64,000 nt of DNA. Source: Ensifer adhaerens (GTDB taxonomy: Bacteria > Pseudomonadota > Alphaproteobacteria > Rhizobiales > Rhizobiaceae). Where the stretch lies: positions 3,235,473-3,299,472 of the forward strand of contig NZ_JABEKT010000001.1 of assembly GCF_013283195.1 (NCBI RefSeq), in the 5' to 3' direction. Numbering within the stretch: position 1 is the first letter of the stretch; each line of letters opens with the position of its first letter. Below are positions 36,550 to 44,602 of the stretch, piece by piece. Under the pieces are notes generated by a model that was not told where the DNA came from, ran no database searches, and was given only the letters and a program-made list of their open reading frames with translations. A program made the translations under genes and the position numbers.

Positions 36550-36580
36550 GAGCCCCTGATATCGCCGATATCAGGGGCTC
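36550..36580. terminator. Long perfect hairpin between convergent genes
   Basis: GAGCCCCTGATATC and GATATCAGGGGCTC are perfect 14-base arms around GCC, located between cbtA (forward) and the FhuF-like gene (reverse). A bidirectional terminator is the simple reading, although U-runs are short (TGTCGTTT). Confidence 0.65.
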
Positions 36581-36595
36581 TGTCGTTTGACACCT

Positions 36596-37468
36596 TTAGC
36601 CAGCCTGCGATGCCAGCAGATGCGCCTGCAATCGTTCCCGACGCTCCTGCGGCGCCAACAGCACGCAACTGTCGCAGAAGCTGCCGCCTTCGGTTCGATA
36701 ATAGAGACAGCAGCCGCCGCGCAGGCGATAGACGCGCGACAGCGCTTGATCGCCGCTCCCCTCGCCGAACTCGACCTTGATGGCCTCATAGCAGAGCTTG
36801 TCGGAATAGAGCGGCGTGCCTTGGCGCTTGACGATCGCCAGCGCCTTGGACATCGCATCCTCTTCGTCGCCGAGCGCGCGACCGATCTCCAGGAAACCAC
36901 CCGCCAGCGAATCCGCTGCCAGCCGCCATTGCGCGCCGGACGAAAGACCCGTGCGACGCTTCAGCATGGCGATGACTGGCGCCAGATGCACGGCGAAGGT
37001 TTCACCGAAGGCATCCGCATCGCCTGGGGCATTATCGCCGACCGCAGGCATGCTTAGGCTGAAATGAAACCGTTTGGCCGCCACCAGCCGCTCACCATAG
37101 GCGCGCGAAAATTCTTCGAAGCGAAGTCGGCGAACCCCCGCCACGATTCCCGCACCGAGATAGAGGCTGCCAAGCGCGAGCGCCAGTTGGTTGCCGTAAA
37201 ACGCGATCAGATGGGCGGCGCGGATCTTGTCGTCCATACCGACGGCGAAACAATCCTGATAGGCGAGCCCGGCTTCGAGCCCCGCACCATCTTCGGCCCA
37301 GAACTGCGCCGCGGAAAGACCGTCGTCGCCGGCAGCGTCCAGCGAAAAGCCGACTTCGGGAAAGAATGGCTGCAGGCGCGCGAGCAGGTCGAGAGCGCTC
37401 CGGCGTTGCGCCGCGTCCATGCCCTCTGCCGCCGGGCGATCGTCCTGCCGCTCGTGAGCGAAGCTCAT
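36596..37468 (-). CDS. FhuF-like siderophore-iron reductase
   Basis: A 290-residue protein ending RGGCCLYYRTEGGSFCDSCVLL, the canonical FhuF 2Fe-2S motif CC-x10-C-x2-C. The rest is alpha-helical and weakly like FhuF. The start at 37468 overlaps the stop of the glucoamylase-family gene (ATGA). Unlike the FhuF at 8017 it has no transport gene beside it, and the coupling to a glycosidase-like gene is unusual. Confidence 0.8.
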   Translation of the reverse strand: MSFAHERQDDRPAAEGMDAAQRRSALDLLARLQPFFPEVGFSLDAAGDDGLSAAQFWAEDGAGLEAGLAYQDCFAVGMDDKIRAAHLIAFYGNQLALALGSLYLGAGIVAGVRRLRFEEFSRAYGERLVAAKRFHFSLSMPAVGDNAPGDADAFGETFAVHLAPVIAMLKRRTGLSSGAQWRLAADSLAGGFLEIGRALGDEEDAMSKALAIVKRQGTPLYSDKLCYEAIKVEFGEGSGDQALSRVYRLRGGCCLYYRTEGGSFCDSCVLLAPQERRERLQAHLLASQAG

Positions 37469-38775
37469 GCCGTCTCCCTTGCCGCAAGCCAACCGCCGCG
37501 AAAATCGGCCTTCTGCAAGCCGCGCCGGATGGCCGGGACGCTACGCGTCAGCTGCCAGACAAAACCGTTTCTGGCGTTCTCGATCATCATCACGATAAGC
37601 CCCTGGTCAAGCCCGACCACGCGGTCGTCGACCCAGCCTTCAGGGCCTGCGCCGGACAGGCTTGGATTGAACCCGCCGGGAAAGCGGCCTTCGCATAGGA
37701 GGTCGGGATAGCGGTTTTCGAATGCGGCCAGCGCCGAGCGTGAAGCATCCGCAGCGAAGGGCAGACAGGCAACCGACGCCCAGGGGACCAGCGTGCCGTC
37801 ATCGGGTCCACCGGGCGCACCGCGGGCGGCATAACCGAGCATCTGCTGCCAGCGTCCATCGACAAGCCGCAGCCGCCCCTTCGGTCCGTCACCGGCGCTG
37901 AGGCCCCATCCAACCCGGTCATAGCCGGCGAAACCTCGGGGATTGTCGTCGGCATACTGGCGCTGCAGGTCGATCGCCCGGCAGGTGTTCTCAAAATAAT
38001 CCGTCGCCTTGTCGCGCATCGGCGGATCGCGAAGACCGCGAAGGTCGATCCAGGCCTGCGGAAAGAGATGGATGAACAGCGGGCCGGCCTGCAGATGCGG
38101 CGCACCGTCGACCGTCGTCCAGTCGTAGGCGGCGGTGAAGGCGCGGTAATGCTCCGACCCGATTGCATGGTGCGGCGCGCCGAGCGCCAGCACGTAGAGC
38201 AGCAGCGCCTCGCTATAGCCCTGCCAGCGATATTTCAAAAACCGCCCCGGCGGCCGCCAGCCCATCGTCAATGTCTCGCCGCGGCCAAGCGCCCAGCGCC
38301 AGTCGACCCGGGCATAGAGTTTTTCCGACAGCGCCCGGATCTCCGTCTCCGTCGCATCCTCGCCGGTGAAATAGGCGGCAGCCGTCAGGACGCCGGCAAT
38401 CAGCAGCGCGGTGTCGATGGTGGAAAGCTCTGACTGCCACACCCGCTCGCCGGTTTTCATGTGGAGAAAGTGATAGTAAAAGCCGCGATAGCCGCTGGCG
38501 AGCGTATCTCTCCCCTGCCGGCTTTGCGCCAGAAACCGCAGGGTCGTCAGCACCCGCCTGGCCGCGTCGCCGCGCCCGATCCAGCCGCGTTCGACGCCAA
38601 CGGGGTAGCAGGAAAGCCCGAAACCGGTCGCAGCAACGCTCGAGGGCGCATCGGCAAGCGAGGTATCGGCGACAAGCCCCGTTTCGGTGTCGCTATAGCG
38701 CAGGAAATAATCGAAGGCGGCGGCTTGCAGCCTATCGACCTGAAAACATTCCGTATTCCGTGTCTGCTGAAGCAT
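37465..38775 (-). CDS. Glucoamylase-family (PF10091-like) protein
   Basis: A 436-residue protein with an (alpha/alpha)6-type signature. Key segments are AAFDYFLRYSDTETGLVADTS, ATGFGLSCYPVGVERGWI, GFYYHFLHMKTGERVWQSELSTIDTALLIAGVL, WRPPGRFLKYRWQGYSEALLLYVLALGAPHH and WIDLRGL. These match the glycoamylase-like domain also found in cyclic beta-glucan synthases and BglX-type enzymes. No signal peptide is seen, so it appears cytoplasmic. First gene of a two-gene unit with the FhuF-like gene. Confidence 0.82.
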   Translation of the reverse strand: MLQQTRNTECFQVDRLQAAAFDYFLRYSDTETGLVADTSLADAPSSVAATGFGLSCYPVGVERGWIGRGDAARRVLTTLRFLAQSRQGRDTLASGYRGFYYHFLHMKTGERVWQSELSTIDTALLIAGVLTAAAYFTGEDATETEIRALSEKLYARVDWRWALGRGETLTMGWRPPGRFLKYRWQGYSEALLLYVLALGAPHHAIGSEHYRAFTAAYDWTTVDGAPHLQAGPLFIHLFPQAWIDLRGLRDPPMRDKATDYFENTCRAIDLQRQYADDNPRGFAGYDRVGWGLSAGDGPKGRLRLVDGRWQQMLGYAARGAPGGPDDGTLVPWASVACLPFAADASRSALAAFENRYPDLLCEGRFPGGFNPSLSGAGPEGWVDDRVVGLDQGLIVMMIENARNGFVWQLTRSVPAIRRGLQKADFRGGWLAARETA

Positions 38776-38935
38776 TTTACCGGCTCATTTGGATCCGCTG
38801 GCACAGTATCGATCGGCTGTCACCTATGTCGATATCACCTTTTATTGAAGGTCGGCCAACCCCAGACAGTCGCCGACAGCCAATCCTGTGCTACATTTCG
38901 TCAGATAACGCGGCTCGCAATGACGGGTTGAAGCT

Positions 38936-39730
38936 ATGTTGAGCATGCTGGCGTTGATCCTTTCCCTGACGGGCAGCCCGACCCAATCGGGCGCTGCGCC
39001 GACCGATGTCGACGTGGAACTGGTGCTGGCCGTCGACATGTCGGGCTCGATGGATCTGGACGAAGCACGGGTCCAGCGCTCCGGCTATGTGCAGGCGCTG
39101 CGCCATGCGGAATTCCTCAATGCGGTGAAGAGCGGACGTTATGGCCGCATCGCCCTTGGCTATTTCGAATGGGCCGGCACGGTCAACGAATCCTCCGTCG
39201 TCGCCTGGCGGGTGATTTCCAACGCCGCAGAGGCCGACGCCTTTGCCGCGATGATCGAGGCGCGTCCGGTCGGCACACGCCGCGGCACCTCGATTTCAAA
39301 CGCGATCAGCTATGGAACGGCGCTGATCGATTCCAACGCCTTTTCCGGCATGCGCCGGGTCATCGATGTCTCCGGCGACGGCCCCAACAACATCGGCCCA
39401 CCGGTCACCCCTGCCCGCGATATCGCGATTGCCCGCGGTATCATTATCAATGGGCTGGCGATCCTGATCAGGCCGTCGGTCTCGACCGGGCCGCTGGACC
39501 AGTACTATGCCGAATGCGTCGTCGGTGGACCCGGCTCCTTCGTGCTGCCGGTGCACGAGCCGGAAGATTTCGCCATCGCCATCCGCCAGAAGCTGATCCT
39601 GGAGGTGAGCGGCCTGCCGCCACCGCCGCGCGTGCGCCTCGTCGATGCCACGCCGGCGCCCGACTGCCTGATCGGCGAAAAGCTACGGCCCGGCTTCCTC
39701 GATCGGGTGTACCCCGAACTCGACAAGTAG
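38936..39730 (+). CDS. DUF1194 / von Willebrand factor A-domain secreted protein
   Basis: A 264-residue protein with a short signal peptide (LSMLALILSLTGSPTQSGAAP). A VWA fold with the MIDAS motif AVDMSGSMD is followed by the DUF1194-type segments GYFEWAG, GTSISNAISYG and DVSGDGPNNIG. Such proteins are exported metal-dependent adhesion-like domains. Function unknown. Confidence 0.87.
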   Translation: MLSMLALILSLTGSPTQSGAAPTDVDVELVLAVDMSGSMDLDEARVQRSGYVQALRHAEFLNAVKSGRYGRIALGYFEWAGTVNESSVVAWRVISNAAEADAFAAMIEARPVGTRRGTSISNAISYGTALIDSNAFSGMRRVIDVSGDGPNNIGPPVTPARDIAIARGIIINGLAILIRPSVSTGPLDQYYAECVVGGPGSFVLPVHEPEDFAIAIRQKLILEVSGLPPPPRVRLVDATPAPDCLIGEKLRPGFLDRVYPELDK

Positions 39731-39844
39731 CTGGCCATTCGAAGACGGCGGCATGGTGTCGATCCACCACCATGCCAGATTGTCGTTTCCCTTCACCGCG
39801 CGCGACGATAAGATGCCGCACTCATTCGCGGATCGATCTCCTTC

Positions 39845-40555
39845 ATGCCTCTGACCACCCATTCGGCACCTGCCGACGTACCCACCGACACCAGCACCCG
39901 CCAGATCCACGACAAGCTGCGCGATGCGATCGTCGAACGACGGCTTGCGCCGGGAACCAAGCTGTCGGAAAGCGATGTCGGCGAGCTCTTCAAAGTCAGC
40001 CGCACGCTGGTGCGCGCCGCCCTGCAGGCGCTGGCCTATGAAGGGCTGGTCACTGTCGAGAAAAACCGCGGCGCCTTCGTTGCCCATCCCTCGCCGGATG
40101 AAGCCCGCCAGATTTTTGCGACCCGCAGGCTCATCGAGCCAGGCCTCCTGCGCGCGGCTGCGGCCCGGATCGGCCCCGTCGAGATCAAGGAACTGCGCCG
40201 CCAGCTCGCCACCGAACAGCACCTGACCGCGCAGCGCGGCCGCTCGGCCCGCCGCGCCGAGATCAAGGCGTCGGGCGACTTCCACCTGGCGCTCGCCGAC
40301 CTCACCGGCAATACCATCCTCAGGCGCTTCATGGACGAGCTGGTCGCCCGCTCCTCGCTCGTCATCGCGCTCTACGGACAATCGACCGTTTCGAGTTGCG
40401 GCCACAGCGAACACGACGACATCCTGACCGCGATCGAAACCGGTGACATCGAGACTGCCGCAGCGCTGATGATCCATCATATCGACCACATCGAGGCCGA
40501 TCTCGACCTCAGGGAGCGCAAGCCGACCGACCTCAGGGCCGCGCTCGATCTCTGA
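39845..40555 (+). CDS. GntR-family regulator, FadR/FCD subfamily
   Basis: A 236-residue protein: winged helix (IHDKLRDAIVERRLAPGTKLSESDVGELFKVSRTLVRAALQALAYEGLVTVEKNRGAFVA) and a C-terminal FCD all-helical ligand domain with conserved His (FHLALADLTGN, SEHDDILTAIETGDIETAAALMIHHI). Probably a metal-dependent carboxylate sensor. Target not evident; the next gene is separated by 325 bases. Confidence 0.9.
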   Translation: MPLTTHSAPADVPTDTSTRQIHDKLRDAIVERRLAPGTKLSESDVGELFKVSRTLVRAALQALAYEGLVTVEKNRGAFVAHPSPDEARQIFATRRLIEPGLLRAAAARIGPVEIKELRRQLATEQHLTAQRGRSARRAEIKASGDFHLALADLTGNTILRRFMDELVARSSLVIALYGQSTVSSCGHSEHDDILTAIETGDIETAAALMIHHIDHIEADLDLRERKPTDLRAALDL

Positions 40556-40817
40556 TGCCTGCCGCCCGAAGGGCACAGCGGTAGCGGTCCATCGACGCGC
40601 ATCATGTGGCGCCGCTTGCGCACGACCTGCGTTGGGGCCGACCATCACCCCTCCCTCCAGCACCTCCATCAACCGAAAAATCTTTGGCGAAATCTGTCAT
40701 AGCCAAAGCGTGGCCGCGTTCGTCCGAAAGCCTTGGCTTTGGGGACTTTCGGCAGCCGCGGCAGCACCGCCCATGTCGGGTCGCCGTCCTCATGGTTAAA
40801 AATCTGCATTCGCCGAG

Positions 40818-40842
40818 GGAACCATCGGCGATCCCCGGCGTT
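40818..40842 (+). promoter_or_regulatory. Probable EcfG/RpoE2 general-stress promoter
   Basis: GGAAC (40818-40822), a 16-base spacer and CGTT (40839-40842) fit the alphaproteobacterial general-stress consensus GGAAC-N16-CGTT. It lies about 40 bases before the DUF982 start. The rest of the 40556-40880 gap contains only CCGAAAG...CTTTCGG and AGCCAAAGC repeats without clear role. Confidence 0.6.
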
Positions 40843-40880
40843 GCCCTCCCGCTCAAAAGACTATGAATGAGGAATGCAAG

Positions 40881-41120
40881 ATGAGCGAAAAAACCTTCGC
40901 AACGCCGATCCACCTGAAACTGTCGTCCAAGCGGCAGACCGTCGTCAGGACGGTCTGGGAGGCGCTTGAGCTGCTGCGGCAATGGCCGGGCAGACGTGGA
41001 CGGGAATATCGTGCCGCCCTTCAGCGCTGCCTGGATGCGCTCGATGGGCTGACCAGCGTCAACAGGGCAAGCCGCTGCTTTACCGCAGCCGCCCGTGAGT
41101 CAGGCCTCCTGCTCGCCTGA
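40881..41120 (+). CDS. DUF982-family small protein
   Basis: A 79-residue protein. VRTVWEALELLRQWPGRRGREYRAALQRCLDALDGLTS is the DUF982 core, a family common in rhizobia and of unknown role. GAGGAA fits the ATG at 40881 better than the ATG at 40863. An EcfG-type promoter upstream suggests stress induction. Confidence 0.85.
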   Translation: MSEKTFATPIHLKLSSKRQTVVRTVWEALELLRQWPGRRGREYRAALQRCLDALDGLTSVNRASRCFTAAARESGLLLA

Positions 41121-41180
41121 GAAAAACTCCAGTTTTCCGAAGTTCACGCACCGGCTGGACCGCCGGTGCGTCCACCGCCG

Positions 41181-42203
41181 CTACTGCGTCGGCCTGCCGA
41201 GGGTTTCATCCCTGTCGGAAACAAGTGCGGCGAGTGACGCCTTGTCCAGCCGCCAATCCGGCGAACCATAGCCGAGCGGCCACTTGTAGGGTTCCTTGTC
41301 GTTGAAGAACACCACGGCGGTCAGCAGCGGGAACCGATCGCGATAGGTGTTGCGATCGAAGATCTCCGCATACCAGGCGCGCTTGTAGTCGGGCGAGCCG
41401 GAAACGCCGAGCTCTGCAACCATCACAGGTTTGCCGAACCTTTCGACCCGCCGATATTTTTCGCCAAGCGTCTCGCCGAAGCTGCGCTCGCGGCCCCAAT
41501 AGTCCACATCCATCTTCTGCAGGCCCCAGACGGGAATGCCGATGGCATCGACCACATCGTCGCCGGGATAATAGCCGGTCAGGTTGCGATGGCCTTTGGG
41601 CGACCAGACGAAGCGCACGTCGGGCGCAAGTGCGCGGCAGCTTTCGACGAAGTAACGAAACGCCTTCCTGTATCCATCCGCATCGCGCCGCGCCCAGGGA
41701 TAGCGCCCGTCAGGATCTTCCATCTCGTGGCCCCAGCGCATGTAGACCGGGGCAGCCACCGCACCGGCGCGCTTGCAGATGTCGCGGATCTCGCGATCGA
41801 AGCGGCCGCGGCCGATATCGGCAAACAGCCGCTCGCCACCCGCCCGCCAGTCGCTCGCATGGGTATAGGGCTCGACGGAGATCATCAGCGCCCGGCCTTG
41901 CGCCTCGGCAATGGCGATCTTGCGCTTCAGCATCGCCTTGTCGAGCGCCTGCCAGTAGACGAACACATGTTCGATCGTCAGCGCATCGCTGCTCGTCACC
42001 GCGTCATGCGGATCATAGACGCCGATCGCGACCGCGCCGCCGGATCTGCCCGCGGCCTTGCCGGCCGTACCGATAGAGGCCGTCGTCAGCACCCGGTCAA
42101 CCGTGTCACCGAGATCGGCAGCCGCGGCATGCGCCGTCCCCAACGCCGGCGAAAGCGCAACGAGGCCGGCCAGCACCAGCGATCTGAACATCGCAATCGA
42201 CAC
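41181..42203 (-). CDS. GH26-like beta-mannanase family protein, secreted
   Basis: A 340-residue protein with a signal peptide ending near HAAAADL. The acid/base Glu is in PVYMRWGHEMEDPDGRYPW and the nucleophile Glu in KPVMVAELGVSG, as in glycoside hydrolase family 26. The GTG at 42203 is preferred (GGAG seven bases upstream) over ATG 42191; the frame to 42326 is too long. Neighbouring genes do not reveal the polysaccharide. Confidence 0.78.
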   Translation of the reverse strand: MSIAMFRSLVLAGLVALSPALGTAHAAAADLGDTVDRVLTTASIGTAGKAAGRSGGAVAIGVYDPHDAVTSSDALTIEHVFVYWQALDKAMLKRKIAIAEAQGRALMISVEPYTHASDWRAGGERLFADIGRGRFDREIRDICKRAGAVAAPVYMRWGHEMEDPDGRYPWARRDADGYRKAFRYFVESCRALAPDVRFVWSPKGHRNLTGYYPGDDVVDAIGIPVWGLQKMDVDYWGRERSFGETLGEKYRRVERFGKPVMVAELGVSGSPDYKRAWYAEIFDRNTYRDRFPLLTAVVFFNDKEPYKWPLGYGSPDWRLDKASLAALVSDRDETLGRPTQ

Positions 42204-42385
42204 GATATGTCTCCGTCTGAGGATCTGGAGCGTTTCGCGGAACAGAGCGAAAAAGGCTCTTCCCAAAAGGTGCATGACTGCAAGGAACTGGAGTATTTCG
42301 CCGCTCAAAACCCCAAGCGGAAACACTCTAACGACACTATATGAAGACGAACCAATTCAAGCGCATCACCCAAATGGGAACGGCT

Positions 42386-42733
42386 TTACAGCGAACTTCT
42401 GAGGAAGCAGCGCGACGTATGGCCGAAGCCACTCGGCGAGCAGATGTAGGGCGCACGGCCGAGATAGGAGGTGACCCGCTTGCTTGCCGGCAGCGGCTCG
42501 ACGATATCGTCATCCTGCGCAACCCTGATCAACTTACCCGCTTTCGGGGCGATACCCGGCACGCCCGTCACGGCCTTCGGGCCGGCAGACGCAAACAGGG
42601 GGCTTTCCGCCATGCCCGCCGACGAACAGCCGGATGAGACAAGCAGAAGACCGAGAAACGAGGCAGGTACGAGATACTTGAAACCTGAAACGGTGGTGCG
42701 GCGGAGACCGCCCAAGACGGTTAGGCTTCGCAT
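42386..42733 (-). CDS. Putative small lipoprotein
   Basis: A 115-residue protein: after a positively charged N terminus, a hydrophobic segment ends at the lipobox-like VSSGC (Cys about residue 35). The mature part is short and Pro/Gly-rich (KLIRVAQDDDIVEPLPASKRVTSYLGRAPYICSP). GAAAGG precedes the ATG at 42733. It lies upstream of the beta-mannanase gene in the same direction. Not otherwise recognised. Confidence 0.6.
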   Translation of the reverse strand: MRSLTVLGGLRRTTVSGFKYLVPASFLGLLLVSSGCSSAGMAESPLFASAGPKAVTGVPGIAPKAGKLIRVAQDDDIVEPLPASKRVTSYLGRAPYICSPSGFGHTSRCFLRSSL

Positions 42734-43870
42734 AAGCATCCTTTCGAACGAGCGGCCATCGCCGCCTGGCAATTTCCCTAGCGGGAATCGACCGTGAAGT
42801 TCAACCCTCACTTCTTATTATTGACAGCTAAAATTAAGAGTTTCTTTCTGAGCGCCGGCTTTTCGAACGCGAGGCCGCTGCCAGACCGCAGCCGCCCGCA
42901 CCGGTCCCGACCCTGCCGACCGCGCTCCAGCGGCGTCGAGACCCGCAACCACAACAAAGAGCCGCCACGAAATCATGAGGTTAGACAACCGATCCGCACG
43001 CACCAAAGACAAGGGGATAGCGCTATCGGCCGCACTCCCCGCCTCTCATGGTGCAGACCGAGGCATCCGCCATCGAAGCCGTGCGCGCCGACGCCCTGTC
43101 AAGCCGGAACAAACGTTCTCCTGCGGGATGCTCGATGCAGGCAAGGGACGGCACGCGCACCCGCTCCGACCAAAGTCCCCCTCATTTCTGGCCACCCGCC
43201 GTTTACACAGTGTTGACCTCTGTGACGCACCTTGGCTTCCAGGCGCAACATGTTTGAGCGTATGCGCCCACTCCAAAACTGCCCGCTTCTGGCGGGCATT
43301 TTTTTGGCGGCCAAGAAGCCGGCTGTCGTACAATGGTGTGCCCACCCAACCCCAAATCGGTGGGCTCAGGTGAAAAGCTACATAGCTCTAAGCAGATTGA
43401 TCAGGCCACGGTCGTATTGCGGTCGTCGTCAGGCTCTCGAGTCCAGTTCTCCGCATCAGCGACCAATGACGCCGAGGACGATGCGAGTTCACCGCAACAT
43501 GCCGACGGTCTAACCCAACCCGTCAACGCACCTATTACCAATTGAGATCATTATATTTTGGTGGCCCGGAGGAATTCTGAAAATCTCGTCAATTCAGGTA
43601 TTTAGAAAAATTTGGCGCAAAAGTCCTGTGCCTGAAGTCGGGCTTTTTATGGAGAATGTCCGACGCGCGGCGATCCTTGCGGCTAATTGTGCCAGGCATC
43701 TTGATGGATCAACAAATCACCGCGCGGGCCAGAGAAAGCTCTGGTCCCGGTATCGGCTACTCCTGCGTCCAGCTTGGAACGCCGCCGCATTTTGCGCTAT
43801 CGCCTGTTCACGTGGCGCATTGGCCGGCTGAAACTTCGCTTGTCGACGTGGGGCCTTGGTGTGCTTCCGT
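42734..43870. other. 1.1-kb stretch without a convincing gene
   Basis: The reading frames here are low-complexity Arg/Pro shadows. I see only a terminator (43281-43307), a hairpin (GCCCACC...GGTGGGC at 43340-43365) and short AT-richer patches. It lies outside the prophage, on the side that was downstream of the tRNA, and may hold remnants of earlier insertions. Confidence 0.5.
43281..43307 (+). terminator. Rho-independent terminator
   Basis: GCCCGC-TTCTG-GCGGGC followed by ATTTTTTT. Upstream bases AAAACT also make a short U-run in reverse, so it may act in both directions. No gene is recognised immediately before it, so it could end a small RNA. Confidence 0.8.
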
Positions 43871-44197
43871 TCACGATCCTTTCATGAGGTTACGCGCAAT
43901 GTGCAGCAGCGCTGAATCGCTGCAGTCTGACCCCTTTGTTGGTTTTCCCGCCTCCAGCCAGCAGACGGTCATGACCGCCAGAATGTCCTCATCGGATTGG
44001 GTCACTCCTGCCGCATCAAAGTCTCTTCGAATTATCGCAAGAATGTTACTGCGTTCGACGTCCAGCGCCGCCATCGCAAGATCATCCGAGTAGGTCTTGG
44101 CATTCTCGCCGGCAAGGGCCAGTTTCTCCGCTGCCCAGAAACCGACCAGCTTGTTGCGACGTACTATTCGCATCATGTCCGCGCCCAGACCAGCCAT
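43871..44197 (-). CDS. DUF1476 (ATP synthase zeta-like) protein lacking the N-terminal inhibitory helix
   Basis: A 108-residue protein with RRNKLVGFWAAEKLALAGENAKTYSDDLAMAALD...DVERSNILAIIRRDFDAAG, the DUF1476 core. Normal zeta subunits have about 20-25 residues before the RRNK segment, including the F1-inhibitory N terminus. Here that part is replaced by MAGLGADMMRIV. GGAG-AATTGCG-ATG supports the start as real. The C terminus is also unusual (KPTKGSDCSDSALLHIARNLMKGS). Probably a divergent paralogue that cannot inhibit F1. Confidence 0.72.
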   Translation of the reverse strand: MAGLGADMMRIVRRNKLVGFWAAEKLALAGENAKTYSDDLAMAALDVERSNILAIIRRDFDAAGVTQSDEDILAVMTVCWLEAGKPTKGSDCSDSALLHIARNLMKGS

Positions 44198-44398
44198 CGC
44201 AATTCTCCATTGATGCCTGATCGGACATCGTAGCAGAAACGACGAGGAAAGGGGTTGGGATTATCCGACGTTGGAGGAACACATCTTGCGCCATATCGCG
44301 TAGCAACAAAATCGCTGGAAAGTGTCCCTCGCCGGCGTGCATATCAAATGTGGGACACACGTAGCCAGAAAACTTAGCAAATTTAATACTCAGAGGGG

Positions 44399-44449
44399 AT
44401 TGGTGGGCCCGGAGGGACTCGAACCCCCAACCAAGCGGTTATGAGCCGC
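44399..44449 (-). repeat. Left attachment site (displaced tRNA 3' half)
   Basis: A 51-base copy of the 3' part of tRNA-Ile(CAU), identical to 59794-59844. After 44449 the two copies diverge completely. Together they mark the ends of the integrated element. Confidence 0.93.
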
Positions 44450-44575
44450 TTGGTACCCTGTTACATCAGTAAACATCCGGTATCGACATGTAACGTAAAT
44501 GGCGAATTCCATTGACGTTTTTCCGCATTCATGTTTCACCGTGTTTCATCCAGTAACATAGATGCCCCTGACTTT

Positions 44576-44593
44576 TGTTGCCCCATGTTGCCC
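44576..44593. repeat. Candidate integrase arm-type sites, left end
   Basis: TGTTGCCCC (44576-44584) and TGTTGCCC (44586-44593) start ten bases apart just before the integrase gene. The same words recur at the right end at 59719-59739. Confidence 0.45.
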
Positions 44594-44602
44594 GAGGCTT
44601 GA

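Noticed and set aside
40602-40982. A reverse-strand frame of 126 residues overlapping the DUF982 gene.
   Set aside because: It is antisense to a clear DUF982 coding region and has no recognisable domain or start signal.
42794-43216. A 140-residue forward frame in the flank of the mobile element.
   Set aside because: Low-complexity Arg/Pro composition typical of shadow frames in GC-rich DNA; no supporting start signal.
43420-43468. CTCTCGAGTCCAGTTCTCCGCATCAGCGACCA looked like a tRNA 3' end.
   Set aside because: No matching acceptor, D or anticodon arms can be folded upstream.
43559-43575. TTGGTGGCCCGGAGG resembles the first bases of the att/tRNA repeat and might be a third att remnant.
   Set aside because: The match is short and gapped, lost after about 16 bases, and such words are common at tRNA 3' ends. 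Not enough to call a remnant.
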